DNA from: JANNMJ01 sp031397815
GTDB taxonomy: Bacteria; Bacteroidota; Bacteroidia; Cytophagales; Hymenobacteraceae
NCBI GenBank assembly: GCA_031397815.1
Contig: JANNMJ010000028.1
Location: 1-57,997, forward strand
Direction of reading: 5' to 3'
Length of the DNA: 57,997 nt
Within the stretch, counting starts at the first letter, position 1, and the number at the start of each line of letters is the position of its first letter. The translations under genes were made by a program, and so were the position numbers. Below the pieces are notes generated by a model that was given only the letters and a program-made list of their open reading frames with translations, searched no databases and was not told where the DNA came from. Below, one piece after another: positions 16,991 to 25,030 of this stretch.

Positions 16991-18169
16991 ATGAAAATTA
17001 TCCGCCAGCTCGGCCTTTTGCTTGCAGGTTCTGCCCTGTTGGCCGCTTGCAGCGAATCGATGCCTACAGCGTCTAGTCCGGGTGAATCGAGCCGTACCAC
17101 CGGCCTCGATTACAACAAGGACGAAACGATGGCAGTGCCTGACTTCCTGATGACTGCTGAAGGCCCCGGACTTGTCTTCATCGAAGGTGGCCGGACGACG
17201 CTCGGCTCGCAGGAAGAAGACGTGGCGATGACCCGCGACAACGTGGAGCGGACGGTGACGGTCGCGTCGTTCTATATGGACGAAGCCGAAGTGACGAACA
17301 TCTCCTGGCTCGAATACATGTTCTACGTTCGGAAAGATTCGAGCGAAGAAGTGTATCAATCGACCCTGCCCGACACCACGGTTTGGGCTAAGGCTCTGTC
17401 GTTCAACGACCCATACGTCGATTACTACCTGCGTTACCCCGGTTTCCGGTTCTTCCCGGTAGTGGGCGTCGATTGGCGTCAGGCGAACGACTATTGCACT
17501 TGGCGGACGGCTAAAGTGAACGAGAAGCTCGCGAAAGACAACGACATTGAGATCCCGGAAGGCGGTCGTCCTTCCATCGAATCGGGCGCCGTGCTGCCGA
17601 ACTACCGTCTCCCAACGGAAGCTGAGTGGGAGTATGCTGCTCAGGCGATGATCGGTACGCAGGAAATCGGCGACGAGAACCAAGAGAACAAGCGCATCTA
17701 CCCGTGGGACGGCCATCAGGCCCGTAACCCATACGGCAAAGAGATGGGCCAATTCCTCGCCAACTTCAAGCGCGGCCGTGGTGACTACGCCGGTATCGCC
17801 GGTGCCCTCAACGACGGCGCGATGATCACGGAGTACGTCTACAACTACCCGCCCAACGACTTCGGTCTCTACAATATGGCCGGCAACGTGAACGAGTGGG
17901 TGCAGGACGTGTACCGCCCGCTGTCGTTCCAGGACGTAGAAGACCTCAACCCATTCCGCCGCGATGGGACGCAAGACGAAGAGAAGGGCTACGACAAGAA
18001 AGGCTTCCAGTCGCTCATCGACGACCACGTCCGGGTCTACAAAGGCGGTTCGTGGCGTGACGTCGCTTACTGGCTCTCGCCCGGTACGCGCCGCTTTATG
18101 GCCGAAGATTCGGCTACCTCGACTATCGGTTTCCGCTGCGCGATGATCAACGCCGGAACGAACCACTAG
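16991..18169 (+). CDS. gldJ: Gliding motility/T9SS lipoprotein GldJ
   Basis: The 392-residue lipoprotein has its lipobox Cys at residue 20 (LLAACSES). The rest is a formylglycine-generating-enzyme-like domain: GPGLVFIEGGRTTLGSQEEDV, FYMDEAEVTNISWLEYMFYV, YPVVGVDWRQANDYCTWR-type motifs, LPTEAEWEYAA, NMAGNVNEWVQDVYRP and a final GGSWRD...RFMAED. It resembles GldJ more than GldK because of the N-terminal TTGLDYN and the YVDYYLRYPG segment. GldJ stabilises other Gld proteins and is needed for T9SS function and gliding. I took ATG 16991, because only this start places the lipobox correctly. Confidence 0.88.
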   Translation: MKIIRQLGLLLAGSALLAACSESMPTASSPGESSRTTGLDYNKDETMAVPDFLMTAEGPGLVFIEGGRTTLGSQEEDVAMTRDNVERTVTVASFYMDEAEVTNISWLEYMFYVRKDSSEEVYQSTLPDTTVWAKALSFNDPYVDYYLRYPGFRFFPVVGVDWRQANDYCTWRTAKVNEKLAKDNDIEIPEGGRPSIESGAVLPNYRLPTEAEWEYAAQAMIGTQEIGDENQENKRIYPWDGHQARNPYGKEMGQFLANFKRGRGDYAGIAGALNDGAMITEYVYNYPPNDFGLYNMAGNVNEWVQDVYRPLSFQDVEDLNPFRRDGTQDEEKGYDKKGFQSLIDDHVRVYKGGSWRDVAYWLSPGTRRFMAEDSATSTIGFRCAMINAGTNH

Positions 18170-18219
18170 TCGTCGTTCAGATTCTAACATTCTCGGCTTA
18201 CCGCCGCGTTTGACAATGG

Positions 18220-18260
18220 CCCCGCTCTTACCGCAACGGTAGGAGCGGGGTTATTTTTTG
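18220..18260 (+). terminator. Rho-independent terminator of gldJ
   Basis: CCCCGCTCTTACCG (18220-18233) pairs exactly with 18237-18250 around CAA, followed by TTATTTTTT. Confidence 0.93.
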
Positions 18261-18301
18261 CTGGAAGTCGGAGAAGAATATCGTCTCAAATCAACTCATC
18301 A

Positions 18302-19030
18302 TCAGATTCCCGCCGAAGCAATCGTGCAGACGCTGACATTCTGTGCGCCCGCCGCCAGTAAAACCGTGGCACAAGCTTCGAGAGTGGCGCCCGTCGTGAG
18401 CACATCATCGACGAGCAAGAGCCGCTTGCCGGTAATCTCCTCTGCTTTTGGGCCGACGGTGAATCCGCCGGATACGTTTTGCCAGCGTTCGATGCGGTTT
18501 TTGCGCGTCTGCGAGCCGCCGTCCGCGAGCTTGCGCAAGGCCGTTGGCCACACCGGAAGCTCTAAAGATTCGGCGAGGCCTTCGGCGTAGCAAGTTGCCT
18601 GATTGTAGCCACGGCGGCGCTCCTTTGATGGGTGCATTGGTACGGGTATCAGCGCGTCAAACTCGGCCGCATAGCCGACTTGCGCCAGCTCAGCGCCGAA
18701 CCAGCGGCCGAGCACCGTGCCGATTTCGGGCTGGTCTTCGTACTTGAGTTGATGCAGGAGCCGCTGCACTCGGCCGCGCGCCGTGAACTGCAAATACGCC
18801 AGCGTATGCTGGAGCGGGACTTTCCCCCAAAAACGCCGCGCTAACGGCGATGTAGCCGCCGCCGTCACCGGATCCGGGAGATGATGCGATAAGTACGGTA
18901 ATTTTACCCGGCATTCCGTGCAGCAATGCTCCTCGCCACCCACGAGCGGCTCGTCGCACGCCAAGCAGAGCATCGGGTAAAACAAGGACAGCACGTCCTG
19001 AAACAGATCAGATACAGAAAGGCGCGCCAT
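18302..19030 (-). CDS. comF: ComF family phosphoribosyltransferase-like protein
   Basis: The 242-residue protein has an N-terminal four-Cys zinc finger (CLACDEPL and CCTEC). A type I phosphoribosyltransferase fold follows with IPVPMHPSKERRRGYNQA and the PRPP-binding loop LLLVDDVLTTGATLEA near residues 205-220. ComF proteins take part in DNA uptake during natural transformation; other roles are possible in this phylum. The gene converges on gldJ and diverges from the small gene at 19174. Confidence 0.92.
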   Translation of the reverse strand: MARLSVSDLFQDVLSLFYPMLCLACDEPLVGGEEHCCTECRVKLPYLSHHLPDPVTAAATSPLARRFWGKVPLQHTLAYLQFTARGRVQRLLHQLKYEDQPEIGTVLGRWFGAELAQVGYAAEFDALIPVPMHPSKERRRGYNQATCYAEGLAESLELPVWPTALRKLADGGSQTRKNRIERWQNVSGGFTVGPKAEEITGKRLLLVDDVLTTGATLEACATVLLAAGAQNVSVCTIASAGI

Positions 19031-19173
19031 AAAGAAGGGTTTGGCGGTGGGGTTTCGGCGGTTTTTCGCTGAATACGTCGGTCCGCAATACTACTGCTTT
19101 TCTGATTGTTTCCACTGACACTAGCTGTTCCTCAGTTTCCCCGATTTCCTTCCTGACCTCATCCCTTCCGCGC

Positions 19174-19524
19174 GTGGAATTACCTGAAGAGCTTGACCTC
19201 GACGCCCGCTGGCACCAGCTGCTGGCGAGCTTAAAAAACCGTTTAGGCCGTCGGCCCGACTTGAACGCCATCCTGTTTCTGATTGGTGTTCAGGAGCTTG
19301 GGCAAGGCGTCGGCGAATTCACCAAAGAGCAAAAACAGGATTTGATGCATCTGGCCACTTGCCGCCTGCTCAGCATCTCCGGGTATTACGAGCTGGAAAA
19401 CGTCGATGCCGACGGTTGGCCTCATTACCGCAATCTGAAGCCCGTTTCCTTCGCCACGCTCCGCGACCAAGAGCGGCTGCTGCGCTGGCACATTCTGGAA
19501 TACTTCGACGATGTCAATTTCTGA
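19174..19524 (+). CDS. Small conserved-looking hypothetical protein
   Basis: The 116-residue protein is acidic and probably helical (ELPEELDLDARWHQLLASLKNRLGRRPDLNAILFLIGVQELG). It ends with a WPHYRN segment and LLRWHILEYFDDVNF. No signal peptide, membrane helix or catalytic motif is seen, and I do not recognise the family. It starts at GTG and overlaps the next gene (exonuclease III) by 14 nt, so the two are almost certainly translated from one mRNA. Confidence 0.7.
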   Translation: MELPEELDLDARWHQLLASLKNRLGRRPDLNAILFLIGVQELGQGVGEFTKEQKQDLMHLATCRLLSISGYYELENVDADGWPHYRNLKPVSFATLRDQERLLRWHILEYFDDVNF

Positions 19525-20317
19525 CCCTTTCCGGCTCCTGAGCTACAACCTCAACGGCATTCGGTCGGCTTCCGCAAAGGGCCTGCTGCCGTGGCTCGCC
19601 GATCATGCGGCGCTGCCGGATGTGGTGTGCTTTCAGGAAGTGCGGCCGCCCGCCGACGGCTGGCAATGGACGCCCTTCACCGCGATGGGCTATTCCGCCG
19701 CGCACTTACACGCCGCCGAAAAGCCCGGCTACAGCTCCGTAGCGACCCTAAGCCGCACGCCGCCGTTGCGGATGACGGCAGGCACCGGCCACCCCGAATA
19801 CGACCGCGAAGGCCGCGTTCTACGCACCGATTTCGCCGATTTCACCGTTCTGAACGTCTACATCCCGTCCGGCTCGCGCGGCGAGCGGCAGGCTTTCAAG
19901 ATGGAATGGCTCGCGCATTTCGGGGAGTATGTGCGGCAGGTGCGCGCCGAAGTACCGGCCCTGATTATCTGCGGCGATTTCAACATCTGTCATCAGCCGA
20001 TTGATATCCACGACCCGGTCAGCAATAAGAAATCGAGCGGTTTCCTGCCCGATGAGCGCGCGTGGCTCACCGACCTTTTCGCCGCCGGTTACTGCGATTC
20101 TTTCCGGTCCATCAACCCCGATACCGCCCACGCTTATACGTGGTGGAGCAACCGTCCCGGCGTGCGGGCCCGCAACAAAGGCTGGCGGATTGATTACGCC
20201 GTGATTTCAGAAAACCTGCGCCCGCATTTGCACCGCGCCGCTGTGTTGCCGGATGCGCTCCATTCCGATCATTGCCCGGTTTGGCTGGAGCTGAACCTGA
20301 ACCCTGTCACAAGCTAA
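19511..20317 (+). CDS. xth: Exodeoxyribonuclease III family AP endonuclease
   Basis: The 268-residue endonuclease/exonuclease/phosphatase-fold enzyme cuts at abasic sites in base excision repair. Diagnostic motifs are LSYNLNGIRSA (start), VVCFQEVR (catalytic Glu), LNVYIPSG, ICGDFNICHQPIDIHDP (metal and base-flipping region), RSINPDTAHAYTWWS and WRIDYAVIS with a final LHSDHCPV (catalytic Asp-His). It overlaps the upstream small gene by 14 nt. Confidence 0.93.
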   Translation: MSISDPFRLLSYNLNGIRSASAKGLLPWLADHAALPDVVCFQEVRPPADGWQWTPFTAMGYSAAHLHAAEKPGYSSVATLSRTPPLRMTAGTGHPEYDREGRVLRTDFADFTVLNVYIPSGSRGERQAFKMEWLAHFGEYVRQVRAEVPALIICGDFNICHQPIDIHDPVSNKKSSGFLPDERAWLTDLFAAGYCDSFRSINPDTAHAYTWWSNRPGVRARNKGWRIDYAVISENLRPHLHRAAVLPDALHSDHCPVWLELNLNPVTS

Positions 20318-20395
20318 GCATTCCGTACATTCACTGGTCCTGACCGAACGTTCGCCCGTGCAGCGTGTTGGGGCAGAACGGAAACTTTGTACTCT

Positions 20396-23300
20396 ATGCC
20401 GGAGGTCGCTCCTGATTTTAAAGAGATTCTGGGCCGCTTGGAGGCCTTCAAGCAGCGCCTGTACCTGAATCTGTTGCTGCGCGGCGTCATGCTGACGGTC
20501 GCGCTGCTGCTCACGTTTTTCGTGGCGTTCACGCTCCTAGAATACTTCCTGTACTTGCCGTACTGGGGCCGTGCGACGCTGCTGTTCGGTTTCCTGACGG
20601 CCTTAGTGTTCACGGTCGCGCGGTGGCTCTGGGCGCCTCTCACGGCCTTCCTGCACCTCAAGCGTCTCCTGACGGATGAGCAAGCCGCCCGGCGCGTCGG
20701 CGAGTATTACCCGGAAGTGCAGGACAAGCTGCTCAACGCGCTGCAACTGCACCGCGAAGCCGGTGATAACGCCCTCGTAGCGGCGTCGTTATCGCAGCGG
20801 GCGGCGCAGCTCGCGCCCTTCCGCTTCCCCGAGCGGGTGAAGCTGCAAGAGAACCGGCCGTTTCTGAAATACCTGTTGCCGCCGTTGGCAGTCGTGCTAT
20901 TGGTGCTTATTGCGTACCCGGCCATTTTCGTGGAAGGCTCGGAACGAATCATTCATTATCAGCGCCATTACGCACCGAAAGCGCCGTTCGAGTTCGTGGT
21001 GCAGAATAAACAGCTCACGACGTTTCGGGGCGAAGATTTCGACTTACGCGTCGCTGTTCGCGGGCGTCAGATTCCACAGCAGCTCACGATTCGGTATCTC
21101 GACGTCGCGCAGAACCTCGCCAAGAAGGGTGGGGGAGGGGCATTCGGCTTCACTTTCCGTGGCGTGCAGCAGCCGATTCGGTTTCGGCTCGAAGGTGCTG
21201 GTTTTCAATCGGATGAATATGAGCTGCGGGTTGTAAGTCGGCCCGATTTGCGCGATTTTTCCGTGCGCGCCACTTACCCGACCTACCTGCGCAAGCAGCC
21301 CGAGACGGTCCGTAACACTGGCAATCTCACCGTGCCCGAAGGCACCGAGCTGACGTGGGAGTTCACCACGGCGGCCACCAACGCGCTCCAACTCTTCTTC
21401 CGCGATTCGGCGCACACCACGCTTCAAGCCACACGCACTGCTGAGGAAGCGCCATTCACGGCCAAGCGCCGCTTTCTAACGAGTCAGGAATACGAAATCC
21501 GTCTCCGGAACCCTGCTAGCACCAACAAGGAGCCGATTCGGTACCTCATCAGCACCATCCCTGACCGTTACCCCGATATCTCGCTCGAACAGTTCGCTGA
21601 TACCGTGGCGTATCGGTATTTAGTGCTGGGAGGAAATTTGACCGATGATTACGGCCTCAGCGCCTTATCGCTGCATTATCGGGTGGTGCCGGGCGGCGGC
21701 GGCGCGCCGGGCGCGTACCGAACGCGGGCGCTTGCCTTCGACCGGCGGCAGACGAGCACGACGTACAATTTCGAGTGGGATTTGGCGCCGCTCGGCCTTC
21801 AACCCGGCGACCGGCTTGAGTTCTTCACCCAAGTAGCGGATAACGACGGCGTCCACGGCGCCAAAACGGCGCGCTCGCGAGCGTCGGAGCTGCGGTTGCC
21901 GAACTCGCGGGAGATGCAGCAGGATCTGAATGCGTCGGCGCAGTCGGTGGAAAACTCGCTGAGCAAATCGCTGCAAGACGCGGCTAAGCTGCAAAAGGAG
22001 CTGAACAAGTCGGAAGACAAGCTGAAAACGAAGCGCGACATGTCGTTTCAAGACAAGAAAGGTCTTGAAAACCTCGTGCAGAAGCGCCAGTCAATGGATC
22101 AGCAGATTGATGATCTGAAGAAGAAATTCGACGAGCTGAACCGCAAGCAAGACCGTTTCGACGAAAAAAGCCAAGAGCTGGCCGAGAAGACCGAAGCCCT
22201 CAAAAAGCTGATGGACGATCTCCTCGACCCCGAAACCAAAAAGTTGTACGAGGAGCTGCAAAAGCTGCTGCAACAGCAGCGCGAGAACGATCCACAGATT
22301 CAGGATTTGCTCTCGAAGCTCGATAACAAAGAGAAAAATCTGGAGCGTGAGCTGGAACGCGCCCTCGACCTTTTCAAGCAGCTTCAATTCGATCAGAAGC
22401 TCGAAAAGACCGCGCAGCAGCTCGAAGACCTCGCCAAAAAAGAAGATCAGCTAGCCGATAAATCTGCGCAGCAAGACGATAACAAAGCTTCTAGCCCCGA
22501 CCAGCAAAAGCTGCAACAGGAGCAGGAACAGGTGAAACAGGGCTTTGAAGAGATGAAGAAAGAGCTGGCCGACCTGAAGCAGCTCGACAAAGAGCTGGAC
22601 AACCAGAACGGCATGGACGACCAGAAAGGCGAGCAGCAGCAGGACCAGCAGCAAGCCGATCAGGAAATGCAGAACGCCCAGCAAGCGCTCAGTAAGGCCC
22701 AGAATAAGAAGGCCGGTAAGTCGCAGAAAAGCGCCGCGCAGAAGATGCAGAAAATGGCCGACCAGCTCGCGCAGATGCAGCAGGAAGGCGAAATGGATCA
22801 GCAGGAAGAGAATCTGGACGCCCTACGCGGCATCCTCGAAAACCTCATCAAGCTCTCCTTCGATGAGGAAAGCGTGATGAAATCGTTCCGCAGCGTCAAT
22901 CAGGCCGACCCGCGCTTCATCCAGCTCGGCGAGCAGCAGCTTAAGCTCCACGACGACGCCAAGATGATCGAAGACAGCCTGTACGCGCTCGCTAACCGAG
23001 TTTTCGAGATCAAGTCGTTCGTGACGCGGGAAGTCGGCGAGATGAACCAGCATCTGTCCGACGCCACCGACCGTATCCGCGCTCGTGACCTCGGCCGCGC
23101 CACCGGCAGCCAACAGTTCGCGATGACTTCGATGAACAACTTGGCCCTGATGCTCAACGATATCCTCAAGCAGATGCAGCAGCAAATGCAGCAGCAGATG
23201 AAGCAGGCGCAATCAGGAGCCAGCGGCAAGCCCAAAAAAGGCAAAGGCAAGCCCGGCGACAAACCCGGTGATATGCCCGGCCAGAAACCCGGCAGCAAGC

Positions 23301-23866
23301 CCGGCGATAAGCCCGGCTCGTCGCCCGGCCCCGGCAATATGGGGCAGCTTCAGCAGGCGCTCAACAAGCGTATTCAGCAGCTCAAGGAAGGCGGCAAATC
23401 GGGGCGCGGGATGTCGGAAGAGCTGGCGCAGCTTGCCGCGCAGCAAGAGGCCTTGCGGCAGGCACTGCAGGAGCTGGAGAAGATGCAGCAGGGCAAGCCC
23501 GATCCGTCGGGCAAGCCTGGCCAGTCGCCGCTCGGTGGTGGTCAGGCGGGAGAGCTGAAAAAACTCATGGAACAAACCGAGACAGACCTCGTTAATAAGC
23601 GCCTGACCGAACAGACGCTTATGCGCCAGCAGGAGATTCTGACCCGGCTTTTAGAGGTTGATAAAGCAGTAAAGGAGCGTGATTGGGACACTAAACGGGA
23701 GTCGAAATCCGGACGTGAAGAAATCGCGCGCACTTTACCGCCGTCGTTCCAGCAGTACATGCGCCGTCAACGGTCGCAGACGCAGCTTTTGCAGTCTGTT
23801 TCGCCCGCGCTTTCGCCGTACTACCAGAATCGCATCAACCAATATTTCCAGCGCCTCAACCGCTAG
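20396..23866 (+). CDS. Very long membrane-anchored coiled-coil protein (DUF4175-like)
   Basis: The product has 1156 residues. Two adjacent membrane helices (about residues 25-50 and 55-78) and a third (about 160-182) anchor it. A beta-rich extracytoplasmic region follows (about 190-500). Then comes a long, highly charged coiled coil rich in Gln, Lys, Glu and Asp (about 505-830), a Gln/Met run, and a Pro-Gly-Lys repeat linker (about 940-985). The C-terminus is helical. This matches the uncharacterised DUF4175 layout found in Bacteroidota. I chose ATG 20396 over a TTG nine bases upstream that belongs to the sequence AACTTTG. It is followed 48 nt later by an RsbW-like ATPase gene. The function is unknown. 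Confidence 0.8.
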   Translation: MPEVAPDFKEILGRLEAFKQRLYLNLLLRGVMLTVALLLTFFVAFTLLEYFLYLPYWGRATLLFGFLTALVFTVARWLWAPLTAFLHLKRLLTDEQAARRVGEYYPEVQDKLLNALQLHREAGDNALVAASLSQRAAQLAPFRFPERVKLQENRPFLKYLLPPLAVVLLVLIAYPAIFVEGSERIIHYQRHYAPKAPFEFVVQNKQLTTFRGEDFDLRVAVRGRQIPQQLTIRYLDVAQNLAKKGGGGAFGFTFRGVQQPIRFRLEGAGFQSDEYELRVVSRPDLRDFSVRATYPTYLRKQPETVRNTGNLTVPEGTELTWEFTTAATNALQLFFRDSAHTTLQATRTAEEAPFTAKRRFLTSQEYEIRLRNPASTNKEPIRYLISTIPDRYPDISLEQFADTVAYRYLVLGGNLTDDYGLSALSLHYRVVPGGGGAPGAYRTRALAFDRRQTSTTYNFEWDLAPLGLQPGDRLEFFTQVADNDGVHGAKTARSRASELRLPNSREMQQDLNASAQSVENSLSKSLQDAAKLQKELNKSEDKLKTKRDMSFQDKKGLENLVQKRQSMDQQIDDLKKKFDELNRKQDRFDEKSQELAEKTEALKKLMDDLLDPETKKLYEELQKLLQQQRENDPQIQDLLSKLDNKEKNLERELERALDLFKQLQFDQKLEKTAQQLEDLAKKEDQLADKSAQQDDNKASSPDQQKLQQEQEQVKQGFEEMKKELADLKQLDKELDNQNGMDDQKGEQQQDQQQADQEMQNAQQALSKAQNKKAGKSQKSAAQKMQKMADQLAQMQQEGEMDQQEENLDALRGILENLIKLSFDEESVMKSFRSVNQADPRFIQLGEQQLKLHDDAKMIEDSLYALANRVFEIKSFVTREVGEMNQHLSDATDRIRARDLGRATGSQQFAMTSMNNLALMLNDILKQMQQQMQQQMKQAQSGASGKPKKGKGKPGDKPGDMPGQKPGSKPGDKPGSSPGPGNMGQLQQALNKRIQQLKEGGKSGRGMSEELAQLAAQQEALRQALQELEKMQQGKPDPSGKPGQSPLGGGQAGELKKLMEQTETDLVNKRLTEQTLMRQQEILTRLLEVDKAVKERDWDTKRESKSGREEIARTLPPSFQQYMRRQRSQTQLLQSVSPALSPYYQNRINQYFQRLNR

Positions 23867-23914
23867 GCCCGCGCCGCCGTATCATTGCCCGGTTATTGAC
23901 GTACAGTCGCCGTT

Positions 23915-24343
23915 ATGCAGCACGTGAAGATTACAATTCCCTCGCTGATGGAAAACATCCGCATTGTGGAAAGCTTTATTGACAACTCGAAGGATCGTTT
24001 TCACATCGATGACGATATCTACGGTAACATTATGGTCGCCGTGACCGAGTCCGTGAACAACGCCATTCGGCACGGCAACAAGTTTGACAAGGACAAGAAC
24101 GTCCACCTTCGCCTCTCGGTGGAGCCGTCAACGTTGCATTTCGAGATTGAAGACGAAGGCAGCGGGTTCGATTACAAGAACCTCCCTGACCCGACCGCGC
24201 CCGAGAACCTCGAAAACCCCGGTGGCCGTGGTATCTTCCTGATTCAGGCGCTCGCCGATGAAGTCGAGTTTCTCGATGAAGGTCGGCGCGTTAAGCTCGT
24301 CTTCCATGTGCCGGTTTCTTCCGAGACGACCAATGTCGCCTGA
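23915..24343 (+). CDS. RsbW/SpoIIAB-like ATP-binding protein (GHKL fold)
   Basis: The 142-residue protein has a single GHKL ATPase domain: N-box VAVTESVNNAIRHGN, G1 box EDEGSGFD, and G2 box NPGGRGIFLIQALADEVEF. The family includes anti-sigma factor kinases that act on STAS-domain antagonists. No STAS partner or alternative sigma factor is nearby, so the target is unknown. It overlaps the alternative start of ybeY and lies behind the DUF4175-like gene, probably in one operon. Confidence 0.9.
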   Translation: MQHVKITIPSLMENIRIVESFIDNSKDRFHIDDDIYGNIMVAVTESVNNAIRHGNKFDKDKNVHLRLSVEPSTLHFEIEDEGSGFDYKNLPDPTAPENLENPGGRGIFLIQALADEVEFLDEGRRVKLVFHVPVSSETTNVA

Positions 24344-24386
24344 GGAAGTGGAAGGCATCTGGTCCGCTTCTTCAACTTCCCTCCGT

Positions 24387-24830
24387 ATGCCAGACGAATC
24401 GAACGAGCTCGCCATCGAGTTCCTTTACGAAGACGTTGACTTCGTATTAGAAGAACAGGGGGAATTGGTGACGTGGATTCAACAAATTGTTGAGGCCCAC
24501 CAGTTTACGCTGGAAAATCTCACCTACATCTTCTGTAGCGATGAGTACTTACGTCAGATCAATCAGGAGTTTCTGAATAAGGACTACTATACCGACATTA
24601 TCACCTTCGACAACTCTGATTTGAGTGAAGTCATCGAAGGCGACGTGTTCGTGAGTGTTGACCGAGTAAAGGAAAACGCCGCCGACCGCAACATCCCATT
24701 CCGCGATGAGCTGCATCGGGTTATCATCCATGGCGTACTCCATTTGTTGGGCTATACCGACAAGGATACGCTGTCGGAAACTGCCATGCGCCGTAAGGAA
24801 GACGGTTGCTTATCTTTGCGCCAGTTCTAG
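24387..24830 (+). CDS. ybeY: Endoribonuclease/rRNA maturation factor YbeY
   Basis: The 147-residue protein contains the metal-binding signature HRVIIHGVLHLLGYTDKD near the C-terminus. The third ligand is Asp in place of His, which occurs in this phylum. Upstream are the conserved INQEFLNKDYYTDIITFD and GDVFVSVDRV segments. YbeY takes part in 16S rRNA 3' maturation and ribosome quality control. I took the start MPDESNELAIEFLYED because the family begins there; an in-frame ATG at 24333 would overlap the upstream gene by 11 nt. mnmG follows, separated by a palindromic terminator. Confidence 0.92.
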   Translation: MPDESNELAIEFLYEDVDFVLEEQGELVTWIQQIVEAHQFTLENLTYIFCSDEYLRQINQEFLNKDYYTDIITFDNSDLSEVIEGDVFVSVDRVKENAADRNIPFRDELHRVIIHGVLHLLGYTDKDTLSETAMRRKEDGCLSLRQF

Positions 24831-24864
24831 AAACGGCTCATTCTTAGCCACTTCTTGACCCTAA

Positions 24865-24906
24865 CGACGAAAACCGTTCCACGTGGAACGGTTTTCGTCG
24901 TTTTTT
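24865..24906. terminator. 36-bp perfect palindrome with T-tract: terminator with parS-like core
   Basis: 24865-24900 is a perfect palindrome (two 18-nt arms centred on CACGTG), followed by TTTTTT at 24901-24906, so it can terminate ybeY transcription. Its centre CGTTCCACGTGGAACG differs from the pseudomonad-type parS TGTTCCACGTGGAACA only at the two outer bases. A further half-like site (TCACGTGGAAC) starts at 24910. Confidence 0.7.
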
Positions 24907-25030
24907 CGGTCACGTGGAACGCGAAAGAGTGCTTGCCCAACACTTGCGAACTGCCTAGGCAGTTTGTTGGTTTGAAAGCTCAACTCCGACCGCCTTCCCA
25001 CCCTTCAACTATTACCAACAATCCTATCGG

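Noticed and set aside
16988..18190. 400-codon open frame antisense to gldJ
   Set aside because: GldJ is well supported on the plus strand; the opposite translation is rich in His/Arg/Val without domain structure.
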